This document shows positions 19,396 to 27,350 of a stretch of DNA of 64,000 nucleotides, one piece after another. The translations under genes and the position numbers were made by a program. Each line of letters opens with the position of its first letter. The first letter of the stretch is position 1. Origin of the DNA: Streptomyces sp. NBC_01439 (GTDB lineage Bacteria; Actinomycetota; Actinomycetes; Streptomycetales; Streptomycetaceae); contig NZ_CP109487.1 in NCBI RefSeq assembly GCF_036227605.1, forward strand, positions 9,411,001 to 9,475,000, written 5' to 3'. A model generated the notes under the pieces. That model had not been told where the DNA came from. It searched no databases and saw only the letters and a list, made by a program, of their open reading frames with translations.

Positions 19396-20064
19396 TCACA
19401 TGCTTCGCTGGTCGTGGGTGTCCTGGCGGAGCTGGTCGGTGTGCCGGGTCAGGGCGTCGATGCGTTCGGCGAGGTCGGCGTTCTGGGGCCGCAGGTGGGT
19501 TCGGGTGGCGGTCAGGGGGCGCACGAGGCAGGCGGCGTCGTTGTCGGCGAGGGCCAGGTTCAGGTCGCCGACCGCGTCTTCGGAGCTGGCGGGCAGGTCG
19601 GTGAGGGCGGTGATCTGGCCTGCGAGGCGGCGGAGGTCTGCGGCGTTGTCGCGGGCCCAGGCGGTCACGCTGCGGTCGGCGGCGCGGGTGTCGCGGGTGG
19701 CCTGGACGCGTTCCTCGCCGGCGCTTCCGGCGGCGCCGGGGCGCAGGCGCAGGTAGCGGCGTTCGGCTGCCTGGCGGCTGGCGACTCCGAGGGGGCCGGC
19801 GAGGTCGGCCCAGCTCGCACCCTCGCCACGGGCGGTATCGATCAGCCCGCTCTCCCAGCCGGCGAGCTCCTCGCGGACCTCGCGCAGCATCAGCAGTGCG
19901 GCCAGGGCCGGGTGCGGGCCGGAACCGGCCGCGAGCGGCGCTGTCGTCTTCGGTGTTCGCTCAGGGGACTGCCGCGCGTCCTTCACGGACTGGTTGATGG
20001 CCTCCAGTGCCGCTGCGGCGGCGGTGAAGGAGACAGTTGAGGCCGTCGGGGCGGCGTCGTTCAT
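19396..20064 (-). CDS. rheA: RheA-type repressor of hsp18 (HSP18 transcriptional regulator)
   Basis: The product is 222 residues. The central part (LAGWESGLIDTARGEGASWA, DLAGPLGVASRQAAERRYLR) contains a helix-turn-helix-like segment (ASWADLAGPLGVASRQAAERRY). The rest is helical. The sequence and the divergent placement next to an alpha-crystallin heat-shock gene match the Streptomyces family annotated as HSP18 transcriptional regulator. RheA of S. albus, as known from the literature, is an autoregulated thermosensor repressor that binds TGTCATC-N5-GATGACA. Two such sites lie directly upstream here. Intact reading frame. Confidence 0.8.
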   Translation of the reverse strand: MNDAAPTASTVSFTAAAAALEAINQSVKDARQSPERTPKTTAPLAAGSGPHPALAALLMLREVREELAGWESGLIDTARGEGASWADLAGPLGVASRQAAERRYLRLRPGAAGSAGEERVQATRDTRAADRSVTAWARDNAADLRRLAGQITALTDLPASSEDAVGDLNLALADNDAACLVRPLTATRTHLRPQNADLAERIDALTRHTDQLRQDTHDQRSM

Positions 20065-20081
20065 GAGACTCTCCGTCTTCT

Positions 20082-20126
20082 TGTCATCCTCAAGATGACT
20101 GCTTGCTTGTCATCGTTTCGATGACA
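20082..20126. promoter_or_regulatory. two RheA-type operators between rheA and hsp18
   Basis: Site 1 is TGTCATC-CTCAA-GATGACT (20082-20100). Site 2 is TGTCATC-GTTTC-GATGACA (20108-20126), a perfect match to the published RheA operator TGTCATC-N5-GATGACA. Their centres are 26 bp apart, placing them on nearly the same face of the helix. They lie 18-62 bp upstream of rheA and 67-111 bp upstream of hsp18, so both promoters could be covered. Confidence 0.85.
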
Positions 20127-20192
20127 TGTTCCACGGAGGCACATTGAAGCGCATTGGCAGTTTCTGCCTGAACCAACTGGAGGTGTTTCGCG

Positions 20193-20627
20193 ATGTTGAT
20201 GCGCACCGACCCGTTCCGCGAGATGGACCGGATCGTTTAGCAGCTGTCGGGTACGTCGGGGACCTGGTCGAAGCCGTCGGTGATGCCGATGGACGCCTAC
20301 CGTGACGGCGAGGAGTACGTGATCGCCTTCGACCTGCCCGGTGTGAGCACCGAGGCGATCGACATCGACGTCGAGCGGAACATGCTGAAGGTGAAGGCCG
20401 AGCGCCGGCCCACGGACCGGCCCGAGGGTGTGCAGGTGGACCTCTCCGAGCGGCCCCTCGGTGTCTTCTCCCGCCAGATCATGCTGGCCGACACCCTCGA
20501 CACCGAGCGCATCGCAGCCGACTACGACGCGGGTGTCCTGACCCTGCGGATCCCGATCGCCGAGCGCGCCAAGCCCCGCAAGATCAGCATCGGCAGCGCC
20601 GACGGCCGCAAGCAGATCTCCGGCTGA
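20193..20627 (+). pseudogene. hsp18: small heat-shock protein Hsp18/Hsp20, amber codon near the start
   Basis: ATG 20193 follows an AACTGGAGGTG site and gives LMRTDPFREMDRIV, then TAG at 20238-20240. The same frame continues QLSGTSGTWSKPSVMPMDAY and the whole alpha-crystallin domain (GEEYVIAFDLPGVSTEAIDI, RQIMLADTLDTERIAADYDA, GVLTLRIPIAERAKPRKISI). Relatives have Gln at the TAG position (DRIVQQLSG), so CAG changed to TAG. The chaperone domain is otherwise intact. Reinitiation at GTG 20280 or ATG 20283/20289 could still give a protein lacking the N-terminal arm. Confidence 0.85.
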
Positions 20628-20734
20628 ACCCTCCCGCACCAGCCGGCAGCGGAGGGCGGGGAGAGCTGAATCCCCCTCCGGCGCCCCGCCCTCCGCACCC
20701 CCTTTCCCTCCTTACCTGCTCCGGAGGTGGCGTG

Positions 20735-20925
20735 ATGTCGATGCGCAGGGAGTCGTTCCTGGCGCACGTCCAGGAGCGCGGCGAGTACGAAACCCCGCAT
20801 GAGGCCGACCGTGTTGCCCGTGTCGTCCTGGCCCTGCTGGGCGCGCACCTGGTCGGCAGCGTGCGGGCGCAGCTCGCCGCGCGGCTTCCCGACCAGCCCA
20901 TCGGGACCGACTACAGAGCGTCGCC
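20735..20925 (+). pseudogene. DUF2267 protein, 3'-truncated
   Basis: ATG 20735 follows GGAGGTGG. The product (SMRRESFLAHVQERGEYETP, HEADRVARVVLALLGAHLVG, SVRAQLAARLPDQPIG) is the first ~60 residues of DUF2267. The family normally continues for another 60-90 residues. Homology stops at ~20925, where unrelated DNA leading to the CRISPR-like repeats begins. It follows hsp18 by ~100 bp, as DUF2267 genes often neighbour stress genes. Confidence 0.65.
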
Positions 20926-21111
20926 GATTCCACCATCCAAGGTCTTCAAGTGTAGGTGTCCTGAGGTTGTCTCTCGCCCAAGGACGCAGCGTTGTTCCAT
21001 GCCCTCGACTGGTGTCTGCAGTGCCTTCGCAGGGTTTTGAAAGTGGGTGGTCATTGACCAGGTCCCCGCAGCCGCGGTGAGGGGAGGGAGCGTTGGGAGC
21101 ACCTTGAGCCA

Positions 21112-21262
21112 GGGCACATCCCCGCAGGCACGGGGAGCAGATCTCCTTGCGACGGTCCGCTGGGCTCAGCTCGGGACCGTGCTCCCCGGGTGTGGGGAGC
21201 AGCCGCCCTCCGGCGACCCGCCGCCGGAGGAGTCGAGACCATCCCCTCGGATGCAAGGCAGC
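21112..21262 (+). CRISPR. degenerate type I-E-like CRISPR remnant
   Basis: Three imperfect repeats related to the actinobacterial type I-E consensus (GGGACCATCCCCGC then a GGGGAGCAG end) lie at 21112-21140, 21173-21202 and 21235-21262. They are separated by two 32-nt spacers (21141-21172 and 21203-21234), exactly the I-E spacing. The repeats differ from each other at several positions. A still weaker unit may lie at ~21055-21087. No cas genes are in the window, so this is a dead fragment of an array. Confidence 0.6.
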
Positions 21263-21573
21263 CTGCTGGCGGACCCTGCGTGCCTAGGCCGAAACCGACG
21301 AACGCTCTTCGCTGAGGATTTGAACGCCCTGCTGGAAGGCGCCGATCAGCAAAGCAAGCTCATGGAAAACTTGCGCGCCGTCGCAGCTTGCCAGGCGCGG
21401 CGCCCCTAGCAAGTGAAGGCGGGCTTCCATCCGGCGCCTGAACGCTTCGACATCGACGACCGACTGCGCTCGCTGCGCCCCACTTCCTGAACAGCGCGCC
21501 CGCCAAGAGGCCGTCGACGCGGAGCGGTGTGTTCTTTCGTGGGCGTCAGGTGGGGTGGCCGCGAGAGATGGCT
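21263..21573. other. intergenic region, lower G+C, possible gene fragment
   Basis: Follows the CRISPR remnant. The minus strand at ~21300-21470 reads VVDVEAFRRRMEARLHLLGA and VFHELALLIGAFQQGVQILS, which could be a fragment of an unknown helical protein, but third-position G/C is low for this organism. No gene is called. Confidence 0.3.
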
Positions 21574-21870
21574 TCAGTAGAGGCCTCCTGGTTCCCCTGC
21601 CTTGCGGCCACGCTCGTCGGGGGATGCCCCAGGGGCGTCGCCGTAGGTGTACGCGGTGCGGATGTGACCGTCGCGGGCGTGGACGATGACCTGCGCAGGC
21701 TCGTGTTCCTGGGCATGTCGGCGGGCTGCGTCGATCGCGTCCTTCTGGGTGCGGTGCGGTTCGTGCAACAGCCGACGGCCTTCTCTGCCCTCGACCTGCC
21801 ACTTCACCCCTGCGGCGGCCGCCCGATCACCGGACGGCGAGACGTGGTAGACGGTCATTCTCGCTGCCAT
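21574..21870 (-). CDS. DUF2188 domain protein
   Basis: ATG 21870 follows AGGAGAAGGACC. The 98-residue product has the DUF2188 pattern: MTVYHVSPSGD at the N-terminus, KWQVEGREGRRLLHEPHRTQ, KDAIDAARRHAQEHEPAQVI and VHARDGHIRTAYTYGDAP. These small alpha/beta proteins are widespread and uncharacterised. The gene stands alone and is intact. Confidence 0.75.
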   Translation of the reverse strand: MAARMTVYHVSPSGDRAAAAGVKWQVEGREGRRLLHEPHRTQKDAIDAARRHAQEHEPAQVIVHARDGHIRTAYTYGDAPGASPDERGRKAGEPGGLY

Positions 21871-22319
21871 GGTCCTTCTCCTCGCCCATCAGGCGCGCTC
21901 AGAGGTGGCTTCTAGGGCCTATCCGCGAGCGCACACAGGCCGGACCGTGCGGCGGGGCACCGTCCGCACGGCCCTTGCCTGAAGGGAATATGCCCGTCCA
22001 CTTTCCTGACAACACCAGCTCGGAGGCGGCTGATGCCGAGAACTTCCACCGCAGAACTTGGAGTGCACGTCCTGACCACTGCGACGGCGGTGCAAGCGAG
22101 GAGGTTCGTCGGCGGCGTCGACTCCACTCGCATGAGGGATTGGCACCTGGCTCTGGCTGCGGGCACGCCCGGCAGGACCTCTCGTGCTAGCGGGGTGCGG
22201 CTCCCGTCGCGGCCCTGGAGGCCAGGGCCGCACCCCGTAACTCCGAACATACCCCGAGGCCGGGAGCGCCGGTGCGAGCGGGCGATACAAGCCTGCCGAT
22301 CACGGCGAGGTGGGACGGC
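21871..22319. other. intergenic region without a supported gene
   Basis: Lies between divergent genes and should hold both promoters. The inverted pair ggccagggccgc near 22215-22230 may form a small hairpin. Open frames lack signatures. Confidence 0.35.
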
Positions 22320-22820
22320 ATGTTCTTCCGTGTGATGCTGAGGCGCAACGGGCCGACGGTGTGCCTCGCACCGGCCGGAGAGCTCGACCTGGAGAGCGGG
22401 TCCGCCCTTGATGAGCTGTACATCGGCGCCGACGAGGCGACTGTGGTGGCGTGCGACTTGCGGAACCTCGCGGTCATGGACCTCACCGGCCTGGACGGCC
22501 TGATCGCCTTCTTCGGTCGGCTCGACGTGTGCGGTATCGCGTTCTTCGCCTACGACTGGCAACCGCAGCCACGCCGCCTCCTGGACCTCATCGACGCCAT
22601 GTACCCGCCCACAGGCACCAAGGGAATCCGCGGCGGGCCGACCGGGCTGCTACGCCGCTCCCTGCTGTCGGCCGTACGCCTGAACGTCCGTACACGCCTG
22701 AGCGCTCTTCTCAGTACGTCGACACCTGCGGAACTCCGCAGTACACCACCGCGCCGTCCAAGAGGCCCGGGCTTGGCAACACCCCCTGGCGCGGCTGGGA
22801 CCGCGCCAGGGGACGGTTAA
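22320..22820 (+). CDS. STAS-domain (anti-sigma factor antagonist-like) protein
   Basis: ATG 22320 follows GAGGTGGGA; an in-frame GTG at 22272 is an alternative. Residues ~5-95 form a STAS domain: VCLAPAGELDLESGSALDEL, VVACDLRNLAVMDLTGLDGL, FAYDWQPQPRRLLDLIDAMY. The position equivalent to the phosphorylated Ser/Thr is in the MDLTGLDGL loop (Thr). The C-terminal ~65 residues are Arg/Pro/Ala-rich and probably disordered. It converges on a second STAS gene; the stop codons overlap within TTAA. Confidence 0.65.
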   Translation: MFFRVMLRRNGPTVCLAPAGELDLESGSALDELYIGADEATVVACDLRNLAVMDLTGLDGLIAFFGRLDVCGIAFFAYDWQPQPRRLLDLIDAMYPPTGTKGIRGGPTGLLRRSLLSAVRLNVRTRLSALLSTSTPAELRSTPPRRPRGPGLATPPGAAGTAPGDG

Positions 22821-23224
22821 GCCTGGGGCAGCCGGCCGCTGGCGAAGTCGGCGTGGTCGCGTGCGCGCTGGGCCCGGTCCTCGAGGAGTCTGCGAAAGCC
22901 CGCCACCGCGTACCGCTCCCCGGTGGCCGTGCCGGGCCCCGCGATACCGGCCGCCTCGGCCATGAACCGCTGAGGCTGGGGCTGCCAGCCGGTGACCAGC
23001 ACTCTCAGGCGCAGGAGCTCCGCGCGCCGGTGCAGGTCCAGCAGGTGGAACAGGCCGTCGGTGTCCATGGCCGTCACGCCATGCATGTCCACCAGGAGGT
23101 CCCGCACATCGGCGGTGACGTGGTCCAGGGCTTGCAGGAGCACCCCACCCGAGTCCTCATCGAGTTCCCCGTCGGCGCTGATCAGGACCGAGTTGCCGCA
23201 GCGCTGGACGCCCACGTTGATCAA
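22817..23224 (-). CDS. STAS-domain (anti-sigma factor antagonist-like) protein
   Basis: A TTG at 23224 lies after GAGAAGGAAT; the frame is open to 23269. The STAS domain reads GNSVLISADGELDEDSGGVL, VRDLLVDMHGVTAMDTDGLF, LRVLVTGWQPQPQRFMAEAA. The Ser/Thr of the phospho-loop is in MDTDG. About 135 residues. In Streptomyces such proteins take part in partner switching with RsbW-like kinases. The pair with the convergent STAS gene shares the unusual W-QPQP-R segment, which suggests common descent. Confidence 0.65.
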   Translation of the reverse strand: MINVGVQRCGNSVLISADGELDEDSGGVLLQALDHVTADVRDLLVDMHGVTAMDTDGLFHLLDLHRRAELLRLRVLVTGWQPQPQRFMAEAAGIAGPGTATGERYAVAGFRRLLEDRAQRARDHADFASGRLPQA

Positions 23225-23590
23225 ATTCCTTCTCCCGTCACCCGCAGGCACCGTTCTGCGGCTCTTCATCGTGCCCCGGCTTCTGCCGGGGACGGCTGAG
23301 GCGCGCTCTCGCCGGGGCCGCGTGACGAGGGGGGAGGGGCCCTGGCCGGGCGAGGGACAGAGCCCCTCCTACGCGCCTCCGTGGGGGACGGTCGTGCACG
23401 CGTCGCCGGGGACAACGACCGCGAGGGCCGACGGGACACGACGCTGCCGTCAGCAGCGACCCCGTCACTGCCTGCGGCAGCGGGTAGCAGTCCGTCCGCT
23501 GTGGCACCAACACCGGGACGGCGCGGCATCACACCGAGGCTCCGCCGGCTTCTCCGTCTCTGGGCTTTCGCTCCCTCCGGACGTGGACAG
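23225..23590. other. intergenic region up to an apparent inversion breakpoint
   Basis: Contains the promoter side of the second STAS gene. Open frames on both strands have no signature. The right edge (23590/23591) is where an SRPBCC coding sequence starts abruptly without a start codon. Confidence 0.35.
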
Positions 23591-24046
23591 TGGACGCAGT
23601 TCGCGAGTCGTTCCCGCACTTCATGGACGGGGTGGAGCGCATCGAGCAGCGCACCGACGCCATGACACACCGGGTCACGAAGATCGGCGGGGTGACCAAG
23701 GAGTTCGAGGCGGAGATCACCGAGCAGATCCTCGACGAGCGGGTCGCGTTGAGGACGCCGGGCGGCGAGGTCAAGCAGGCGGGCGGCGTCACCTTCCACC
23801 GCCTCAGCGACAGTAGGATCAAGGTGATGCTGCAGCTCGACTACGACCCGGACGGCTTCGCGGAGAACGTCGGCGACAAGCTCGGCTTCGTCAAGAGGCA
23901 GATCACTGGCGACCTGAAGCGGTTCAAGGACCACATCGAAAGGCGCGGCCAGGAGCTCCTGGCGCGGCACGATCTGACGACAGCTCTGCCTCATCCGGTG
24001 GACACCTGCCTCCACGGCACCTTTCGCACCTACCGGAGCCTGGAAC
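23591..24046 (+). pseudogene. SRPBCC family protein, main part, separated from its N-terminus by an inversion
   Basis: Coding begins abruptly as WTQF, then shifts frame by one base and reads ESFPHFMDGVERIEQRTDAM, THRVTKIGGVTKEFEAEITE, GVTFHRLSDSRIKVMLQLDY and DKLGFVKRQITGDLKRFKDH. This is the polyketide-cyclase-like SRPBCC fold common in stress loci. The expected N-terminal strand (VEVDVPVRTAYNQ) is missing here but occurs in opposite orientation at 24047-24106. The last part before 24046 is no longer recognisable. Confidence 0.6.
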
Positions 24047-24106
24047 CTGGTTGTACGCGGTGCGCACGGGGACGTCGACCTCGACGGACCCTTCGACCTG
24101 CGACAC
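24047..24106 (-). pseudogene. N-terminal 20 codons of the split SRPBCC gene
   Basis: GTG 24106, preceded by GAGGAAGGA, reads SQVEGSVEVDVPVRTAYNQ and then loses homology at 24047. AYNQ is normally followed by WTQFESFPHFM, which is exactly how the plus-strand fragment begins at 23591. Inverting 23591-24046 would rejoin the two. Confidence 0.6.
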
Positions 24107-24627
24107 AGGATCATCCTTCCTCTTCGCCGGCCGAACAGTGTGCCCGGCGATCCGGGGAGCCCTTTCCCTGTTGGCGCTGCTGCCCCCGCTCGGGCACCCC
24201 ATCACCCCCGGACAGACGCAACCACTGGGTGGGGCCGGAACTTCGTTGGCCCGCTGGACACGGTGACGAACGTGTTGTCTTCGCTCCTTCGCCGAGCGGG
24301 AGCGGCACGGTCACCAGAATCCAGCAGGCGGCACTGCCGGTGTACGCCGACATCACCTACGCCCCGCGCGCGGTGGGGGCCATCCTGCGCTGTGATCGGC
24401 CGCCCCCCCCGGTGACCACGGCACAGCCTGCGGCCAAGTAGCCGCGGGGCGTTCGGCACCTCCGTGAGCCGCGACAAGCTCCGACATCCGCGAACCGTCC
24501 TCGGGAGCCGGGCGTATCGTGCGCGCGGGCCGTTCGGGCCAGCCGCACTGGCACGGACCGGCTCCCGGGGTGACGGTGGCGGGAGTGCCTGCGGCCTGTC
24601 GGCACTTTCGCGCGCTAGGAGTCACCC
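24107..24627. other. intergenic region
   Basis: No gene is supported. A plus-strand segment at ~24300-24441 (TRIQQAALPVYADITYAPRA, VGAILRCD, stop at 24441) looks coding-like but has no start and no family. Promoter DNA for the next gene probably lies at 24440-24620. Confidence 0.35.
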
Positions 24628-25227
24628 ATGTCGGAACGCAACACCGTCCTGCGCAGCCTCCACGACGTGGGGCTGGCCGCCTGGTTCGGCGGGTCCCTGA
24701 TGGGCGCTGTCGGTCTCAACGGCGCCGCGAAGGCCCAGGGCAAGAACTGGGAGGAGGGTGCCAGGATCGCGAGTTCGGGGTGGGCGTTGTGGGCGCCCGT
24801 GGGCGCCGCCGCGATCGGCGTGCATCTCGTCGGCTCCACCGGTCTGCTCGCCACCAACGCCACGCGGGTGCTCACCCAGCAGGGCGTCGCCGCCTCCACC
24901 TTGGCCAAGACCGTCCTGACCGGCGTCGCACTGGCCGCCACCGCCTACACCCGGGTCCTGGGCAAGAAGATCGAACTCGCTTCCTCCGCGGACTCCCAGG
25001 ACGCCGAGAAGGCCGAACACATCCCCGTCGACACCGGACAGGCCGAACGCCACCTGTCCTACGCCCAGTGGGCCGTGCCGGCCCTGACCTGCGGGCTGAT
25101 CGTCCTCAACGCCGTCCACGGCGAGCAGCAACGCCCTGCTCAGCAGTTCTACGGGATGCTGCGGCGCGCCCGCGCCCTGGCCCCATACGTGGTGCGCAGC
25201 CGCCACTACTGGAGCCCTATGCACTGA
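24628..25227 (+). CDS. conserved actinobacterial membrane protein of unknown function
   Basis: ATG 24628 is preceded by CTAGGAGTCACCC. The product is 199 residues. It has about four hydrophobic segments: GLAAWFGGSLMGAVGL, WALWAPVGAAAIGVHLVGS, TLAKTVLTGVALAATAY and AQWAVPALTCGLIVLNAV. The arrangement resembles small membrane proteins found near stress genes in Streptomyces. No catalytic motif is visible. The last ~25 residues (RRARALAPYVVRSRHYWSPM) are basic and might derive from adjacent DNA. Confidence 0.6.
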   Translation: MSERNTVLRSLHDVGLAAWFGGSLMGAVGLNGAAKAQGKNWEEGARIASSGWALWAPVGAAAIGVHLVGSTGLLATNATRVLTQQGVAASTLAKTVLTGVALAATAYTRVLGKKIELASSADSQDAEKAEHIPVDTGQAERHLSYAQWAVPALTCGLIVLNAVHGEQQRPAQQFYGMLRRARALAPYVVRSRHYWSPMH

Positions 25228-25428
25228 GACGTCAGGCGACCGCACATGCGCAATGACGAACGGTTTGATCATCGAGGTCGATTTGGCTCCGCGGTCTGGG
25301 TGCACGAGGCGTTTCACCGCAGCAGGGCTGCGTCGTTCCGAGGTTGCCCATCACCTGGGACGGATCGAGGATCGAGACCATTCGTGAGGCGTGCTTTTGG
25401 TGCAGCCGTGCTACCTGAGGGGCCTGAG
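25228..25428. other. spacer before the winged-helix remnant
   Basis: Relatively A/T-rich around 25240-25270. No gene seen. Confidence 0.3.
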
Positions 25429-25868
25429 GTGGAAACGTTTCCGTTCGACAGCTGGGCAGGTCGCTGGGCGGTCCACGCCCGGGACGTGCCGCACGGCGAG
25501 GTGGTCGCAGCACTTCTGGTGGATCTCGCCGCTGATCCACGTGGGGTGTACCTCGCTCCGTCGGTCGCTTTCCCGCTGGCTCTTGGGGCCCGGGCCCTGG
25601 GGGTGCCGGCTGTCCTCGTGCGTACGGCCCTGCACCAGCTTCGGAAGCCGGCCTGGTCCGTATCGGCACCGAGGACGACCACGAGGACGGGCCGCAGGTG
25701 CGGGTGACACTCCTTCCGCCGTTCCCGGAGGCCACCGCGGGCGCGGACTCTCTCGCGCGCTGTCTCCCGCTGGCCGACGAGATGCGGACGACACGACCGG
25801 CTCATGAACACGGGCGACGTACCAGGGTTGCACGTAGAGGGGTATTAGGGGTTGCACCGGAGGTGTGA
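25429..25868 (+). pseudogene. GntR-like winged-helix protein remnant, frameshifted
   Basis: From GTG 25429 the frame reads ETFPFDSWAGRWAVHARDVP, HGEVVAALLVDLAADPRGVY and SVAFPLALGARALGVPAVLV, then RTALHQLRKP. The spacing of LGVPAVLVRTALHQLR resembles the recognition helix of GntR-type winged helices. Near 25650 the frame shifts and continues LVRIGTEDDHEDGPQVRVTL and LPPFPEATAGADSLARCLPL to TGA at 25866-25868. The reconstruction is by pattern only; family assignment is tentative. Confidence 0.4.
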
Positions 25869-26486
25869 CCGGGAGTGGGACCCCCGATTTCGTGATCTTG
25901 CCCATCGTCCCTGTTCGGGGCCTGTGGGCAAGCCTCTCCCGGACGACGACACCTCTATGTACGCGTCCGGGCCGGTTCCGGTCCTCAAGCGTGCGGCGCG
26001 ATCAGCGCCGTTGTCGGGAAAGGAGGTTCTTCCTCCTGCATCACCCGGCCGGCACTCCGGCAGCCGGACGAAGGTGAGGCCTCTTGCCGCGTGACGCTGT
26101 GGGGCGTCCGGCTGGTGCGGGCGGACTTTGCGGGGCAGACGCATGGCCAGCTCTGGCGCAGGGCGCGTTCCGGCGCGGAAAGGCTCCTGACGAGGGCGGG
26201 GCGGGTCGGTATCGGGCCCATGCTCGACGTCGGGCAGGGGCCGGGCCCGCTGACATCGCTGTACCGGTCGCCGGGTCACCCACCCGCCACACCTGGCGCG
26301 ACCCAGGGCACCCCGCGCGTGCCACTCCACCCGGGCTCCTCAGCCGGCACGGTCGACACCAGAGGCACACCGGGCAGGAATTGGTCTCCGCGACACTCGA
26401 CGCACGCAGCCGGGCAGCCCTGGCGGGCCGGCTGGGCAACCCGGGCGGCGGCAGAGGAGGCGCCCTGAGAGGGCGCGGTCCGCTCG
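25869..26486. other. intergenic region without a supported gene
   Basis: 618 bp between the winged-helix remnant and the end of ppk2. Open frames on both strands are long only because of high G+C and contain no signature. It may contain degenerate gene remains that I cannot identify. Confidence 0.35.
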
Positions 26487-27350
26487 CTACGGGTGGGGGT
26501 GCATGCCGGGGCCGTCGGGCGGTCCGGCCAGTGGGGTGGGGGAGAGGTCGGTGGGTTCTTCACCGGGTTCGAGGAGGGTGTCGGCGGCGCCGATGATGAG
26601 GGTGTCGGGCCGGCCTACCGCCGTCTCGTCCTTGCGGTCGTAATCGATGCGCGACAGCAGGCTCCGCATGGCCTCCAGCCTGCCTCGTCGTTTGTCGTTG
26701 CTCTTGACGACCGTCCACGGGGCTTGGTCGGTGTCGGTCGCGCGGAACATTTCGATCTTCGCGGTGGTGTATGCGTCCCACAGGTCCAGGGAGGCGAGGT
26801 CGGTGGGGGACAGTTTCCACTGCCGTACCGGATCGACGTGGCGGATGGCGAAGCGGGTGCGCTGTTCGGTGCGGGAGACCCAGAACCAGAACTTGACCAG
26901 CAGGATCCCGTCCTCCACGAGCATGGCCTCGAAGGCGGGGCACTGCCGCAGGAACAGCTCGTACTGCTCCTGGGTGCAGAACCCCATGACCTGCTCGACG
27001 CCCGCGCGGTTGTACCAGGAGCGGTCGAAGAAGACGATCTCGCCGGCGGCCGGCAGGTGGGCGACGTACCGCTGGAAGTACCACTGCCCCGTCTCGCGCT
27101 CGGTCGGCCTGGGCAGGGCGATGATCCGGGCCCCGCGAGGGTTGAGCCGCTCGGTGAAACGCTGGATCGTGCCGCCCTTGCCTGCCGCGTCCCGGCCCTC
27201 GCAGATCACCACCAGCCGCGCCCCGGTCTCCTTCACCCAGCGTTGCAGTTTCAGCAGCTCGATCTGCAGGATCCGCTTGGTCCGCTCGTACTCCGTACGA
27301 CGGATCTTGTGCTCATACGGATAGTTCTCACGCCAGGTACGGATCGGAGC
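26487..27350 (-). CDS. ppk2: polyphosphate kinase 2, fused at its N-terminus to an IS630 remnant
   Basis: The PPK2 part starts at TWRENYPYEHKIRRTEYERT and continues KRILQIELLKLQRWVKETGA. Next come the P-loop CEGRDAAGKGGT, FFDRSWYNRAGVEQVMGF (Walker B/lid) and EDGILLVKFWFWVSRTEQRT, then SPTDLASLDLWDAYTTAKIE and PWTVVKSNDKRRGRLEAMR. All PPK2 core motifs are present. These cytoplasmic enzymes transfer phosphate between polyphosphate and nucleotides. The native start codon is gone: the frame is open upstream into transposase sequence (SLDSVGAPIRTWREN). Translation must start within the IS remnant or at a cryptic site. Confidence 0.8.
   Translation of the reverse strand, partial: APIRTWRENYPYEHKIRRTEYERTKRILQIELLKLQRWVKETGARLVVICEGRDAAGKGGTIQRFTERLNPRGARIIALPRPTERETGQWYFQRYVAHLPAAGEIVFFDRSWYNRAGVEQVMGFCTQEQYELFLRQCPAFEAMLVEDGILLVKFWFWVSRTEQRTRFAIRHVDPVRQWKLSPTDLASLDLWDAYTTAKIEMFRATDTDQAPWTVVKSNDKRRGRLEAMRSLLSRIDYDRKDETAVGRPDTLIIGAADTLLEPGEEPTDLSPTPLAGPPDGPGMHPHP

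Noticed and set aside
21055..21087. A possible fourth CRISPR repeat before the three listed
   Set aside because: It needs several indels and gives a spacer of ~24 nt instead of 32, so it was left out of the array coordinates.
25314..25811. A minus-strand gene opposite the winged-helix remnant
   Set aside because: It is Arg/Ser/Thr-rich without motifs, whereas the plus strand gives a coherent winged-helix-like sequence in two frames.
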